Shown: positions 17,817 through 26,825, counted from the first letter of the stretch. The stretch is 64,000 bases of DNA from an uncultured Alphaproteobacteria bacterium (GCA_937967795.1 CALBSK010000086.1:1-64000); one strand, 5' to 3'. Notes: generated by a model not told the origin, from the sequence alone. Program-made: numbers and translations.

Positions 17817-18902
17817 TTAAAATTTCTCATTTCCAAAGCAGATTCCGAGCCCTTTAGCTGTTTTAACCAGGGAACCGTCAATGTCTACGGCTTGATATCC
17901 TGCAATAGCAAGTTGGATGGGTACATCAACAACTTGACGATTTTGCCAAGCCACCATACGATCAAATTTTCCTTGAGCAATCAAATCGACGGCATGAATG
18001 CCAAAAGCAGAAGCTAATATCCGATCTTGAGGAATGGGTTGCCCTCCTCTTTGTACATGACCTAGAACTGTAAAGCGCGTTTCAGCACCTGTAAGTTCTG
18101 TGAGGCGATTTGCAAGATGCTGAGAAATGCCTCCATACCGACTTTTCCCTTCTATGTCAGTGATTCTTGCTTTTTCTCCTGTTTCCATCCCAATAGCTTC
18201 TGAAACAACAACAAGAGCAAAATTACGCCCTCCTTCTCGCAATGATTTAATCTTATGAGCCACTATTTCTATTTGATAAGGAATTTCAGGAATTAAAATA
18301 ATATCAGCTCCTCCAGCAATACCAGTAACCAAAGCGATATGTCCTGCATCTCGCCCCATGACTTCTAAGATCATGACTCGATCATGACTTGCCGCTGTAG
18401 GCTGAAGACGATCGAGGGCCTCTGTGGCTACATGAACGGCCGTCATAAAACCAATCGAATGTTCGGTATGGCTCAGATCATCATCGATCGTTTTAGGAAT
18501 TGCAACAAGATTTAATCCTCCTTGTTGTGCAAGACGTCTCAGGATATCTTGACTTCCATCTCCTCCGATGCCGATCAATGCATCCAGCTTTAAAAGGTTG
18601 TATCCTTCAATAACGTTTTGAGAGAGATCCTTTATTAGTCCATTTGTAAGGGGATAAGCAAAGGGATCTCCTTTATTCGTTGTTCCCAAAACAGTTCCTC
18701 CCTGGCGCAAAAGTGCGCTCGTACAAAAAGAAAGATCGAGTTTCACCGCATCAACGGGACGACGCATAAGGCCATGTGTGCCTTGATGAATACCATAAAC
18801 ATCCCATCCGTATTCCTGAATAGCTCTCAGAGTAATCGCACGAATGACGGCATTAAGTCCCGCGCAATCTCCGCCACTTGTCAAAATGCCGATTCTTTTC
18901 AT
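17817..18902 (-). CDS. pfkA: 6-phosphofructokinase
   Basis: Phosphorylates fructose 6-phosphate in glycolysis. The PFK fold is clear: GILTSGGDCAGLNAVIR at 5-21, GIGGDGS at 111-117, PKTIDDD at 136-142, and MGRDAGHIAL near 180. Gly in the GGDGS motif predicts ATP as donor, whereas Lys in PKTID is shared with PPi-dependent and mixed-substrate enzymes; this combination marks the group III clade. Donor preference is therefore inferred as ATP, not certain. Its 361 residues match that clade. The gene is a single unit, divergent from the small DUF465 gene. Alphaproteobacteria often lack this enzyme, so a working glycolytic entry is notable. Confidence 0.92.
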   Translation of the reverse strand: MKRIGILTSGGDCAGLNAVIRAITLRAIQEYGWDVYGIHQGTHGLMRRPVDAVKLDLSFCTSALLRQGGTVLGTTNKGDPFAYPLTNGLIKDLSQNVIEGYNLLKLDALIGIGGDGSQDILRRLAQQGGLNLVAIPKTIDDDLSHTEHSIGFMTAVHVATEALDRLQPTAASHDRVMILEVMGRDAGHIALVTGIAGGADIILIPEIPYQIEIVAHKIKSLREGGRNFALVVVSEAIGMETGEKARITDIEGKSRYGGISQHLANRLTELTGAETRFTVLGHVQRGGQPIPQDRILASAFGIHAVDLIAQGKFDRMVAWQNRQVVDVPIQLAIAGYQAVDIDGSLVKTAKGLGICFGNEKF

Positions 18903-19020
18903 CGAGTAAACCTCCTTAATTTATTTAACCATTATTTCAATTCAATAACATCAAGAAATTTTTTGCGGATTTTACCAAAAAAATTTGATATAGTTCGACC
19001 TTAATGAAAAATTAAGTGGT

Positions 19021-19221
19021 ATGATGACGAGAGAAGACCTAAAGCACAAGCTCAATAATCTAAAAAATGAACATCGGGCTTTGGATGACGAAATTGCATG
19101 TCTCATGACAACACCGCTTTATGATCAGGTTGGCGTTCAAAGATTAAAGAAACGAAAACTCCAACTGAAAGATGAGATCACCAAACTTCAAACAAAGTTA
19201 ATTCCTGATATTATTGCCTAA
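19021..19221 (+). CDS. YdcH-like small protein (DUF465)
   Basis: A 66-residue protein consisting of one helical hairpin: LKHKLNNLKNEHRALDDEIA followed by VQRLKKRKLQLKDEITKLQ, the YdcH/SlyX-like coiled-coil pattern. The function of the family is unknown. It sits alone between pfkA and the TIGR02300 gene, with no strong Shine-Dalgarno. A 12-codon open frame with a reasonable ribosome-binding site follows at 19227-19286 but is too short to support. Confidence 0.8.
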   Translation: MMTREDLKHKLNNLKNEHRALDDEIACLMTTPLYDQVGVQRLKKRKLQLKDEITKLQTKLIPDIIA

Positions 19222-19312
19222 ATTCCTTTTTTGTTAAAGAGGTTCTTATGACAACATTAAATTCATACAAGTTAACGTTCCAGTAATGAGGAGCCTTAAT
19301 CGAAAAAGCTCG

Positions 19313-19645
19313 TCAATCTTCATCTGTAGGGGTTTCAATCCCGACAACATCTTCATCTTGCCCAAAATCAGAAGTATCCTCAAGAATAGCATCGCTCTCT
19401 TCAAGAGGTTCTAGTTCTTCTTCCAGTTCTAAAACTAATGTTTCGTCTAACTCAGCAGGAAGAGGAAGAGGTTTTGCATCAGATACAGGGGGGCGGCCAC
19501 GACGCTTTTTTATAAAAGCTTCAAGGTCAAAAGTGCTGGCGCATTTAGGACAAGTAATGGGTTGGCGACACATATCATAGAAACGAGCATTACAATTTGG
19601 ACAAGCTCGTTTGAGACCCCATTTTGGTTTAGACATAGGTTTCAT
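19313..19645 (-). CDS. TIGR02300-type zinc-ribbon protein
   Basis: A 110-residue protein with an N-terminal zinc ribbon: CPNCNARFYDMCRQPITCPKC near residues 15-35 provides four Cys ligands, and FYDM stands in place of the family FYDLN. The remainder is a basic RRGRPPV patch followed by a long acidic tail rich in Glu and Asp (about 65-110). It is confined to alphaproteobacteria and of unknown function; its ribbon and acidic tail suggest interaction with RNA polymerase or another basic complex, which is speculation. It is divergent from cmk, as is common in this class. Confidence 0.85.
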   Translation of the reverse strand: MKPMSKPKWGLKRACPNCNARFYDMCRQPITCPKCASTFDLEAFIKKRRGRPPVSDAKPLPLPAELDETLVLELEEELEPLEESDAILEDTSDFGQDEDVVGIETPTDED

Positions 19646-19778
19646 TTCCTTTCTCTATCACACTTATATGGATAAGGGCTTTGTCACGAGTCAACATTTC
19701 TGTCAATAACCTGAATTACTTTTTTGTCGATTTTTTCTTTAAACTATGCCATTAGCATTTTGAGTTGTTGGAGAGAAA

Positions 19779-20456
19779 ATGTCTTCTATTACGATCACCA
19801 TTGATGGACCGGCAGGCGCGGGAAAAGGCACACTAGCTCGTCATTTGGCTCAGATTTATCACTTAGACCATCTTGATACAGGCCTTCTTTATCGTGCAGT
19901 TGCTCTAAAAATGCTAGAAGAGAACGAAGATCTTACGGACGAGAAAGCCGCAATAAAAATAGCTTCGTCTTTAAGGATGGATACTCTTAAGAACCCGGCT
20001 TTAAGAGATGAGGCAGTTGGGGATGCGGCCTCCCAAATTGCTACTTTTCCTGAAGTCCGAAAAGTTCTTTTAACCTTTCAAAGGGATTTTGCGAACACTC
20101 CTTCAAAAGAGAAGAAAGGTGTCGTTTTAGATGGTCGTGATATTGGTCTTGTGATACTGCCGGAGGCTTTCTGTAAGATTTATGTCACAGCTTCTCCCGA
20201 GGTCAGAGCACGCCGCCGACTCAAAGAGTTGCATCAAAAGGAAATTAACAGTATATATGAAGTTGTACTTGAGGATATTAAAGTTCGTGATGCACGGGAT
20301 CAGACAAGAGAAGTTTCTCCTTTGCAGCCTGCTCGAGGTGCTTTTATTCTCGATACATCAGAACTTAACATAGGCGAAGTTGTTGAAAAAGCTTGTTTTT
20401 TTGTGGACTCAAAGTATCCTAAGGCTTATAAGAGGACCTCTTCGTCTTTTGAATAG
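19779..20456 (+). CDS. cmk: cytidylate kinase
   Basis: Phosphorylates CMP and dCMP. The P-loop is TIDGPAGAGKGTLARHLA (residues 6-23), followed by LDTGLLYRAVAL, LDGRDIGLVILPEA with the DGRDIG substrate motif near 113-118, and VRARRRLKEL near the lid. Its 225 residues are normal. The ribosome-binding site ggagaga lies before the ATG. It sits 93 bases upstream of rpsA, the usual cmk-rpsA order. Confidence 0.96.
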   Translation: MSSITITIDGPAGAGKGTLARHLAQIYHLDHLDTGLLYRAVALKMLEENEDLTDEKAAIKIASSLRMDTLKNPALRDEAVGDAASQIATFPEVRKVLLTFQRDFANTPSKEKKGVVLDGRDIGLVILPEAFCKIYVTASPEVRARRRLKELHQKEINSIYEVVLEDIKVRDARDQTREVSPLQPARGAFILDTSELNIGEVVEKACFFVDSKYPKAYKRTSSSFE

Positions 20457-20499
20457 AAAACGTCGGCATTTCTATTTGATGAAACATCTAACTTTATTA

Positions 20500-20524
20500 T
20501 TCTTTATGGGCCGAGCATAAAGAA
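20500..20524 (+). promoter_or_regulatory. stem-loop in the rpsA leader
   Basis: A perfect nine-base-pair stem (ttctttatg and cataaagaa) encloses a seven-base loop ggccgag, ending 25 bases before the rpsA start and just ahead of its Shine-Dalgarno aagga. No T-tract follows, so it is not an intrinsic terminator. S1 represses its own translation in enterobacteria through leader structure, so an autoregulatory element is a reasonable guess. Confidence 0.4.
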
Positions 20525-20549
20525 GAGATATTTTTAAGGAAACCTATTA

Positions 20550-22379
20550 ATGACAGAAAAAACCTCTTTATCTGGAGGAGTTCCTTCACAGGACACAGAA
20601 AATTTTGCAGCTCTTTTGGAAGAATCATTTGGGAAATCTCAGAGCCTTGAAGGTCGCGTAATCAAAGGAAAAGTAATTGCCATCGAAAATGATGTTGCGA
20701 TTATTGATGTAGGATTAAAGTCAGAAGGCCGTATTTCTTTAAAGGAATTTTCAGCATCGGGTACAGAACCGGACTTAAATTTAGGAGACACTGTTGAAGT
20801 TTATTTGGAACGTCTCGAAGATAAAAATGGAGAAACCATTCTTTCTTACGAAAAAGCACGGCGTGAAGCGGCTTGGAAGGTCCTTGAAAAATCTCATGAG
20901 AAGAATGAACATGTTGATGGGGTGATTTTTGGTCGTGTAAAAGGTGGATTTACTGTTGACCTTAAGGGGGCGATTGCCTTTTTGCCAGGAAGTCAGGTCG
21001 ATATTCGACCTGTGCGAGATGTTTCTCCCCTCATTGGCGTTGCTCAACCTTTTCAAATTTTGAAAATGGATCGCAGTCGCGGAAATATCGTTGTTTCAAG
21101 GCGAGCTGTTCTTGAAGAAACCCGTGCGGAAGCTCGAAGCGAGCTTGTTTCTCGTCTGGAAGAAGGTCAAATCCTTGAAGGAATTGTTAAGAATATTACA
21201 GATTACGGAGCCTTTATTGATTTGGGAGGTATAGACGGCCTTCTCCATGTGACTGATATTGCTTGGCATCGAGTTAATCATCCCTCTGAAATGCTTACAG
21301 TTGGACAATCTGTGAAGGTTCAAATCATTCGCTTTAATCCTGAAAATCAAAGAATTTCTTTAGGAATGAAGCAGCTAGAAAGTGATCCTTGGGCAGGAGC
21401 TGAGGTTAAATATTCAGTAGGAGAAAAGGTTACGGGTCGCGTGTCAAATATCACGGACTATGGAGCCTTCATAGAACTAGAACCAGGAGTTGAAGGATTG
21501 GTTCATGTTACCGAGATGAGTTGGACAAAGAAAAACATGCCTCCCGGTAAGATCGTTTCAACCAGTCAAGAAGTTGAAGTAATGATTCTTGATGTTGATA
21601 CGTCAAAGCGAAGAATCAGCCTGGGTATGAAACAATGTATTCCCAACCCTTGGGCTGCTCTCCAGGAAAAGTATACGGTGGGATCGGAAATAGAAGGGGA
21701 AGTTAAAAATATCACAGAGTTTGGACTTTTCGTAGGACTTACGGATGATATCGATGGTATGGTCCATATGTCTGATATTTCTTGGGATATGCCTGGTGAA
21801 GAAGCCATTTTAGCCTATAAGAAAGGAGTGAAACTTCGTGCTAAAATTTTGGATATTGATCCAGAAAAAGAGCGTGTGAGCCTTGGTATTAAACAACTTA
21901 CAGGAGATCCTTTTCAAGAAAGCATTTCTGGTTTTAAGAAAAATTCAGTTGTAACCTGTGAAGTCACAGCAATTCTTGAAACGGGAATTGAAGTGGCCCT
22001 TGCCGGAGGCTTAAGCGGATTTATTCGAAAGAATGAACTTTCGCGGGACCGTGCCGAACAACGTCCAGATCGCTTTGCTGTAGGAGAAAAGGTGGATGCA
22101 AAGATTACTCAAATCGATCGAGCGAATCGAAAAATTTCCCTTTCTATTAAGGCTCGTGAAACAGAAGAAGAGCGTCAGGCTATGGCTGAATATGGATCCA
22201 CAGATAGTGGCGCAAGTTTGGGTGACATTTTAGGAGTGGCGCTTGAGCAAGTAAAAATAAAAGCAACCGAAGAACCTCCTAAAAAAACTAAGAAAAAAGC
22301 TGTGGGGAATACATCCGTTTTAGAAGAAAACCAAAAAAAGACGAAGGCACCAGCCAAGAAAAAAGTGTCTAAAGAATAA
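20550..22379 (+). CDS. rpsA: 30S ribosomal protein S1
   Basis: The largest small-subunit protein, which binds mRNA and promotes initiation. Six S1 OB-fold repeats can be followed, beginning near residues 33, 118, 205, 290, 377 and 464, each with GxVxxIxxxGxFVxL-like strands such as GIVKNITDYGAFIDLGG and GRVSNITDYGAFIELEP. A Lys-rich, low-complexity tail of about 45 residues extends the protein to 609, longer than the usual 560-570. It is probably transcribed with cmk. Confidence 0.97.
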   Translation: MTEKTSLSGGVPSQDTENFAALLEESFGKSQSLEGRVIKGKVIAIENDVAIIDVGLKSEGRISLKEFSASGTEPDLNLGDTVEVYLERLEDKNGETILSYEKARREAAWKVLEKSHEKNEHVDGVIFGRVKGGFTVDLKGAIAFLPGSQVDIRPVRDVSPLIGVAQPFQILKMDRSRGNIVVSRRAVLEETRAEARSELVSRLEEGQILEGIVKNITDYGAFIDLGGIDGLLHVTDIAWHRVNHPSEMLTVGQSVKVQIIRFNPENQRISLGMKQLESDPWAGAEVKYSVGEKVTGRVSNITDYGAFIELEPGVEGLVHVTEMSWTKKNMPPGKIVSTSQEVEVMILDVDTSKRRISLGMKQCIPNPWAALQEKYTVGSEIEGEVKNITEFGLFVGLTDDIDGMVHMSDISWDMPGEEAILAYKKGVKLRAKILDIDPEKERVSLGIKQLTGDPFQESISGFKKNSVVTCEVTAILETGIEVALAGGLSGFIRKNELSRDRAEQRPDRFAVGEKVDAKITQIDRANRKISLSIKARETEEERQAMAEYGSTDSGASLGDILGVALEQVKIKATEEPPKKTKKKAVGNTSVLEENQKKTKAPAKKKVSKE

Positions 22380-22689
22380 TCTCAGTTCAACATAAAGAAT
22401 ACTGATGGTTCCCCGGGCATCTCTGCAAAAGCGCAGAGATGCCCGGGGAAAACTAAAAAAATCGTTATCGCGAGCCTTAGAACCCCCCTGTAAATAGAAG
22501 ACCATAAAGCTGTCATGCTGAACTTGTTTAGGATCTTTTTGAATATTTTTTTATGGTGAGCAAGTTCAGATAGAAGGGAGAGTCGTTAGTGGTAGAAGAG
22601 GGATGAGCAGAGCGCGCTCTCAAATAGCGGCGTAACGAAGCGAGCCCATTAAATTCAGTCAATGGAAATGCTAATTAGGTCGGTCAACT
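22380..22689. other. non-coding stretch with repeats between rpsA and the IS630 remnant
   Basis: No gene is supported. It holds a long perfect hairpin (22409-22450), a dispersed-repeat-like segment beginning tcatgctgaacttgttta at 22513, and a 24-base repeat at 22564-22587 that recurs at 46554-46577. Everything points to a landing zone for small repeats and decaying insertion sequences. Confidence 0.55.
22409..22450. repeat. perfect 18-bp inverted repeat with 6-base loop
   Basis: The arms 22409-22426 and 22433-22450 are exact reverse complements (ttccccgggcatctctgc), with loop aaaagc. It lies 30 bases after the rpsA stop. It could terminate rpsA transcription, but the following bases are A-rich, not T-rich, and the T-run on the other strand lies on the wrong side for a terminator. 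Confidence 0.9.
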
Positions 22690-22800
22690 TCACGTGTCAT
22701 TGACACCAAATTTTTCAATTAATTTCTTAGTTTTTGCTGACTTATGAAAGGCCACGTTATCCATAAGAAGGTCAGTGCCTTTTGGTAAGGTAGATAATAT
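22690..22800 (-). pseudogene. IS630-family transposase remnant (C-terminal fragment)
   Basis: A 36-residue open piece reads LPKGTDLLMDNVAFHKS followed by AKTKKLIEKFGVNDT, matching the DNxxFHKS segment around the second catalytic Asp of IS630/Tc1-type DDE transposases. An in-frame stop lies two codons upstream of the piece, and the frame closes at 22690. No ends of an element are recognisable. It lies 29 bases past the 3' end of tRNA-Leu. Confidence 0.65.
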
Positions 22801-22829
22801 TTCTTAGCGAAAATTTTAAGTATTTCAGT

Positions 22830-22916
22830 TGGTGCCCCCGGGGAGAGTCGAACTCCCACATCCTTTCAGATAACAGATTTTGAGTCTGCCGCGTCTGCCA
22901 GTTCCGCCACAGGGGC
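22830..22916 (-). tRNA. tRNA-Leu (anticodon CAA)
   Basis: An 87-base class II tRNA with encoded CCA. The acceptor stem pairs GCCCCTG with CGGGGGC, the anticodon loop CTCAAAA gives anticodon CAA for the UUG codon, a long variable arm follows, and the T arm contains GTTCGAC. A decayed IS630 fragment lies just beyond its 3' end. Confidence 0.96.
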
Positions 22917-22977
22917 TTGTGTCGTGTATCATAGCGGCGCTCCCTTGTCCGTCAATAGGAAAATGGGGCTTTCCCTT

Positions 22978-23592
22978 TTAAGTTTTCGTGCTTTCCTCAA
23001 AATTCTTTTGAGCAAAGTCCCAATTTGCAAGATGGGTAAGAAAAATATCAATGTAATCGAGACGCCGGTTTTGATAGTCAAGATAATAAGCATGCTCCCA
23101 CACATCACATGTTAAGAGAGCCCGTTGATCATGAACAAGGGGGAGGTCAGCATTGGGGGTTTTCGTCACTTTTAAGGTGCCATTTTTATCCAAAACAAGC
23201 CATGCCCAGCCACTCCCAAATTGTCCCACTCCAGTTTGCTTGAAAAGTTTACAAAACTCTTCAAAGCTTCCAAAATCCCTTGTGATTTTTGTTTCTAAAG
23301 ATCCTTTAGGCGCCCCCCCTCCTTGAGGTGTCATGGAATGCCAATAAAAGGTATGGTTCCATACTTGGGCAGCGTTATTAAAGATACCCACCTTATCGGC
23401 ATTATGAGCTGAAGCAAGAATGATTTCCTCTAAAGATTTTTTTTCAAGTTCCGTTCCCAGAATAAGGTTGTTTAAATTAGTGACATAAGCTTGATGATGC
23501 TTCCCATAGTGAAACTGAAGAGTGCGTACCGAAATGTGAGGCTCAAGGGCGTCTTCTTTATAGGGAAGAGAGGGAAGTGCAAAAGCCATCAT
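22978..23592 (-). CDS. sodB: superoxide dismutase (Fe/Mn family, probably Fe)
   Basis: Dismutates superoxide in the cytoplasm. Metal ligands are visible: His in LQFHYGKHHQAYV (about 27), His in WNHTFYWHSM (about 79), and Asp and His in CDVWEHAYYLDY (about 163-167). The GGGAPKGSL and GSGWAWLVLD segments favour the iron type (Gln in TGVGQFGSGWAWL region), though Mn or cambialistic use cannot be excluded. Its 204 residues are typical. The ribosome-binding site aaggag precedes the ATG. Confidence 0.95.
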   Translation of the reverse strand: MMAFALPSLPYKEDALEPHISVRTLQFHYGKHHQAYVTNLNNLILGTELEKKSLEEIILASAHNADKVGIFNNAAQVWNHTFYWHSMTPQGGGAPKGSLETKITRDFGSFEEFCKLFKQTGVGQFGSGWAWLVLDKNGTLKVTKTPNADLPLVHDQRALLTCDVWEHAYYLDYQNRRLDYIDIFLTHLANWDFAQKNFEESTKT

Positions 23593-23771
23593 GGGTCTCC
23601 TTATTTATATATTTTAGAGAGTTTAGAGATTTTTTAAAAGTTTGGGAAGGGCTTAGACAATGAGAGGAGACGATAGTTGCAGAGAAGCTTCTCAGACGTT
23701 TTATCGCCATTAGTTTGAGTAAGAGGGTTGACTCCAAAGGGAGAAACTGTTTCATTAAAGTTAATCAAGAA

Positions 23772-25970
23772 ATGATACCTGCGCCGCTTAAAAATATGTC
23801 CTTTGAAGGTCAAGAAATTACAAATCCTGCCTTTTTAGAACAACTCCGTTTTTTAAATCCTGCCCAACGACAGGCCATTGACATTACAGAAGGCCCTCTT
23901 TTGGTGTTGGCGGGAGCTGGGACGGGGAAAACCCGCGTTCTCACAACACGTCTCGCTGCCATTCTTTTAAGCCGGAAAGCTTGGCCTTCACAAGTTTTAG
24001 CTGTGACGTTTACCAACAAAGCAGCCCATGAAATGCGTGAGCGCGTGTCAAGTTTGGTAGGGGGATCGGCAGAAGGTTTGTGGTTAGGAACTTTTCATTC
24101 CATTTGTGTTCGCATTTTAAGACGATATGCAGAACTCTTAAAACTCGAAAGTTCCTTTACGATTTTAGATGCAGATGATCAATTACGGCTTATTAAACAA
24201 ATTATTAAGGCAGAAGAGATTGATGAAAAAAAATACCCACCCCGGGTTTTGGCTTCGATTATAAGCCGTTGGAAGGATCGAGCGCTCACCCCGGAAAAAG
24301 TTTTAGCGCCAGCTTCCGAATTTGAAAAAATAGCTCTTCATGTCTATGGAATTTATCAAGATCGCCTCCGCGTTTTAAATGCCGTCGATTTTGGAGACCT
24401 GATTCTTTACTGTTTAAAACTTTTTGTAGAACATACGGAGGTTCTTGCTCACTACACCACTCAATTTCGTTATATTCTTGTGGATGAATATCAAGATACA
24501 AATGTGGCTCAATATCTTTGGCTTCGGCTTTTGGCTCAAGGGACGGGGAATATTTGCTGCGTTGGAGATGACGACCAATCGATCTATGGGTGGCGAGGCG
24601 CTGAAGTGGGAAATATTCTGCGCTTTGAAAAAGATTTCTCAGGTGCCATTATTATTCGTCTGGAGCAAAACTATCGCTCAAACGCTCATATTTTAGGGGC
24701 AGCCTCAACACTTATTGCTCAAAATGCGGGCCGATTTGGGAAAACCTTATGGACCGAACAAAAGGGGGGAGAAAAAGTTCGTATCCAAGGAATATGGGAT
24801 GGGGAAGAAGAAGCCCGTTTCATAGGGGATGAAGTGGAAGCGCTCCATCGAAAGGGACAATCTCTTAATGAAATGGCTATCCTTGTGAGAGCGGGATTCC
24901 AAACCCGCGAATTTGAAGAACGCTTTATCACCCTTGGTGTTCCCTATCGCGTCATTGGAGGGCCTCGCTTTTATGAACGATTAGAAATTCGGGATGCGCT
25001 TGCTTATATGCGTATCGTCGTGCAACCTAGCGATAGCCTTGCTTTCGAGCGTATTATCAATACACCTAAACGAGGTATAGGGACGCGTACACTTCAAATC
25101 CTTCATCAATATGCGCGTTATGAAGAAATTTCTCTTACAGAAGCTGCCCTGCGTCTTATGGATACGGATGAATTACAGGGAAAAGCCAAAATGACTCTTC
25201 ATAACCTGTTGTTGGATATTCAGAGGTGGCGCAAACAGTTGGAGACAACTTCCCATGGAGAGCTTGCACGCCTCATCCTTGATGAATCAGGATATACAGC
25301 TATGTGGCAGGAAGATAAATCTCCTGAAGCGCCGGGGCGTCTTGAGAACCTCAAAGAATTTGTGAACGCTATTGATGAGTTTGAAAGTTTGCCCGCCTTT
25401 TTAGAACATGTGAGTCTAGTGATGGAAAATACGCGAGGCACCCGTGCAGAAATGGTGAATATTATGACCCTTCATAGTGCAAAAGGCCTTGAATTTAATA
25501 CAGTTTTTCTGGCAGGATGGGAAGAAGGGCTTTTCCCTCATCCCCGCACCATGCGGGACGGAGGGGAAGGGGGCCTCGAAGAAGAGCGGCGTTTGGCTTA
25601 CGTGGGTCTCACCCGTGCACGAGAGAAGGTCATTATTACTTTTGCAGCTAATAGGCGGATTCACAACCAGTGGCAGTCAAGCATAGCTTCACGTTTTATC
25701 GCAGAACTTCCTTCTGCGCATAGTGAACGGAACCTTATGGGGAAACTTCATCAGCCTTTTATTCGCCGAACTGTCGCACCTAAACTTCAAGCAGCAGAAA
25801 CAGCTTCTCCCTCTTTAAATGAAAAGGATTTTCAGATTGGGGGACGTGTTTTTCATTTAAAATTTGGCTATGGTCGCATTATTGAAATCGAAGGAGATAA
25901 ACTTGAAATTGATTTTGACCATACGGGTATCAAAAAGCTGATGAAAAGTTTTATAAAAGACGCTCAATGA
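23772..25970 (+). CDS. UvrD/PcrA-family DNA helicase
   Basis: A superfamily 1 3'-5' helicase for nucleotide-excision and mismatch repair and for clearing recombinase filaments. Helicase motifs appear in order: Q motif LNPAQRQAI, motif I LAGAGTGKTRVLTTR, Ia TFTNKAAHEM, II ILVDEYQDTN, III GDDDQSIYGWRGA, IV LEQNYRSN, V MTLHSAKGLEF, VI YVGLTRAREK. A short C-terminal tudor-like RNA polymerase-binding segment GGRVFHLKFGYGRI is present. I start at the ATG at 23772; a TTG at 23715 would add 19 residues without a better ribosome-binding site. UvrD and PcrA cannot be told apart here. Confidence 0.94.
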   Translation: MIPAPLKNMSFEGQEITNPAFLEQLRFLNPAQRQAIDITEGPLLVLAGAGTGKTRVLTTRLAAILLSRKAWPSQVLAVTFTNKAAHEMRERVSSLVGGSAEGLWLGTFHSICVRILRRYAELLKLESSFTILDADDQLRLIKQIIKAEEIDEKKYPPRVLASIISRWKDRALTPEKVLAPASEFEKIALHVYGIYQDRLRVLNAVDFGDLILYCLKLFVEHTEVLAHYTTQFRYILVDEYQDTNVAQYLWLRLLAQGTGNICCVGDDDQSIYGWRGAEVGNILRFEKDFSGAIIIRLEQNYRSNAHILGAASTLIAQNAGRFGKTLWTEQKGGEKVRIQGIWDGEEEARFIGDEVEALHRKGQSLNEMAILVRAGFQTREFEERFITLGVPYRVIGGPRFYERLEIRDALAYMRIVVQPSDSLAFERIINTPKRGIGTRTLQILHQYARYEEISLTEAALRLMDTDELQGKAKMTLHNLLLDIQRWRKQLETTSHGELARLILDESGYTAMWQEDKSPEAPGRLENLKEFVNAIDEFESLPAFLEHVSLVMENTRGTRAEMVNIMTLHSAKGLEFNTVFLAGWEEGLFPHPRTMRDGGEGGLEEERRLAYVGLTRAREKVIITFAANRRIHNQWQSSIASRFIAELPSAHSERNLMGKLHQPFIRRTVAPKLQAAETASPSLNEKDFQIGGRVFHLKFGYGRIIEIEGDKLEIDFDHTGIKKLMKSFIKDAQ

Positions 25971-26141
25971 ATGATAGTTTTTGTTTTATAGGACATGCTT
26001 CAAAAACGGGCTCTTAATGAGGTTAAGTTCGTTAGCCGATCTCGACTAAAAATAATATTTAATCCTCTCAGAAACAACAGGAAAGTCCCTTAAAAAGATC
26101 AACCCGTACCTTCTCCAGACCGTGGGGGAGAGAGCAAAGAG

Positions 26142-26825
26142 TTACTTCTTTTCTTCAAGATTTCCTTCATGAAGGATAAGAGTACGATCCATGCGTTTAG
26201 CAAGATCCATATTATGGGTGGCGATCAATGCGGCAAGATTTTCTTTTCGGACAAACTGGATGAGTTTTTCGAATACGGCTTGAGCGGTGTACTCATCTAA
26301 ATTCCCTGTAGGTTCATCTGCAAGAAGAATCTGAGGGCGATTGGCTAAAGCTCTTACAATAGCTACCCTTTGTTGTTCACCTCCTGAAAGGCGGGCTGGG
26401 CGGTGAGTCGCTCTTTCTAAGAGACCCACTTCTTTCAATAAATTTTTGGCGCGGACAGCGGCTTCTTTAAAAGACTTTCCTGCAATCATTTGAGGAAGAA
26501 TAATATTTTCTTCAGCATTAAATTCGGGAAGAAGGTGATGAAATTGATAAACAAAGCCTAAGACTGTTCGGCGAATGTGTGTACGCTCAGTATCGTTTAA
26601 ACGCGTACACGGGTTCCCCTCAATAATGATTTCTCCGCCCTCTACCTTTTCAAGAAGCCCTGCCGTTTGAAGGAGGGTCGATTTTCCAGATCCTGAAGGT
26701 CCGACGAGGGCGACAATCTCTCCTGGGTAAAGATCCAGGTGAATTCCTTTCAGAACGTGAAGAGTTTCTGACCCTTGATGAAAAGTGCGTTTTACAGCTT
26801 TTAAAGAAAGAATAGGCTTATTCAT
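26142..26825 (-). CDS. lolD: lipoprotein-releasing ABC transporter ATPase LolD
   Basis: The ATPase of LolCDE, which extracts outer-membrane lipoproteins from the inner membrane for transfer to LolA. Walker A is VGPSGSGKSTLLQ (about 40-52), the signature is RLSGGEQQRVAIVRAL (about 145-160), and Walker B is ILLADEPTGNLD. Its 227 residues fit. Its start overlaps the end of lolC by eight bases. Together with lnt at 42.6 kb this gives the window both lipoprotein maturation and sorting. Confidence 0.93.
   Translation of the reverse strand: MNKPILSLKAVKRTFHQGSETLHVLKGIHLDLYPGEIVALVGPSGSGKSTLLQTAGLLEKVEGGEIIIEGNPCTRLNDTERTHIRRTVLGFVYQFHHLLPEFNAEENIILPQMIAGKSFKEAAVRAKNLLKEVGLLERATHRPARLSGGEQQRVAIVRALANRPQILLADEPTGNLDEYTAQAVFEKLIQFVRKENLAALIATHNMDLAKRMDRTLILHEGNLEEKK

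Noticed and set aside
22409..22450. Hairpin after rpsA as an intrinsic terminator
   Set aside because: No T-tract follows the stem on either strand.
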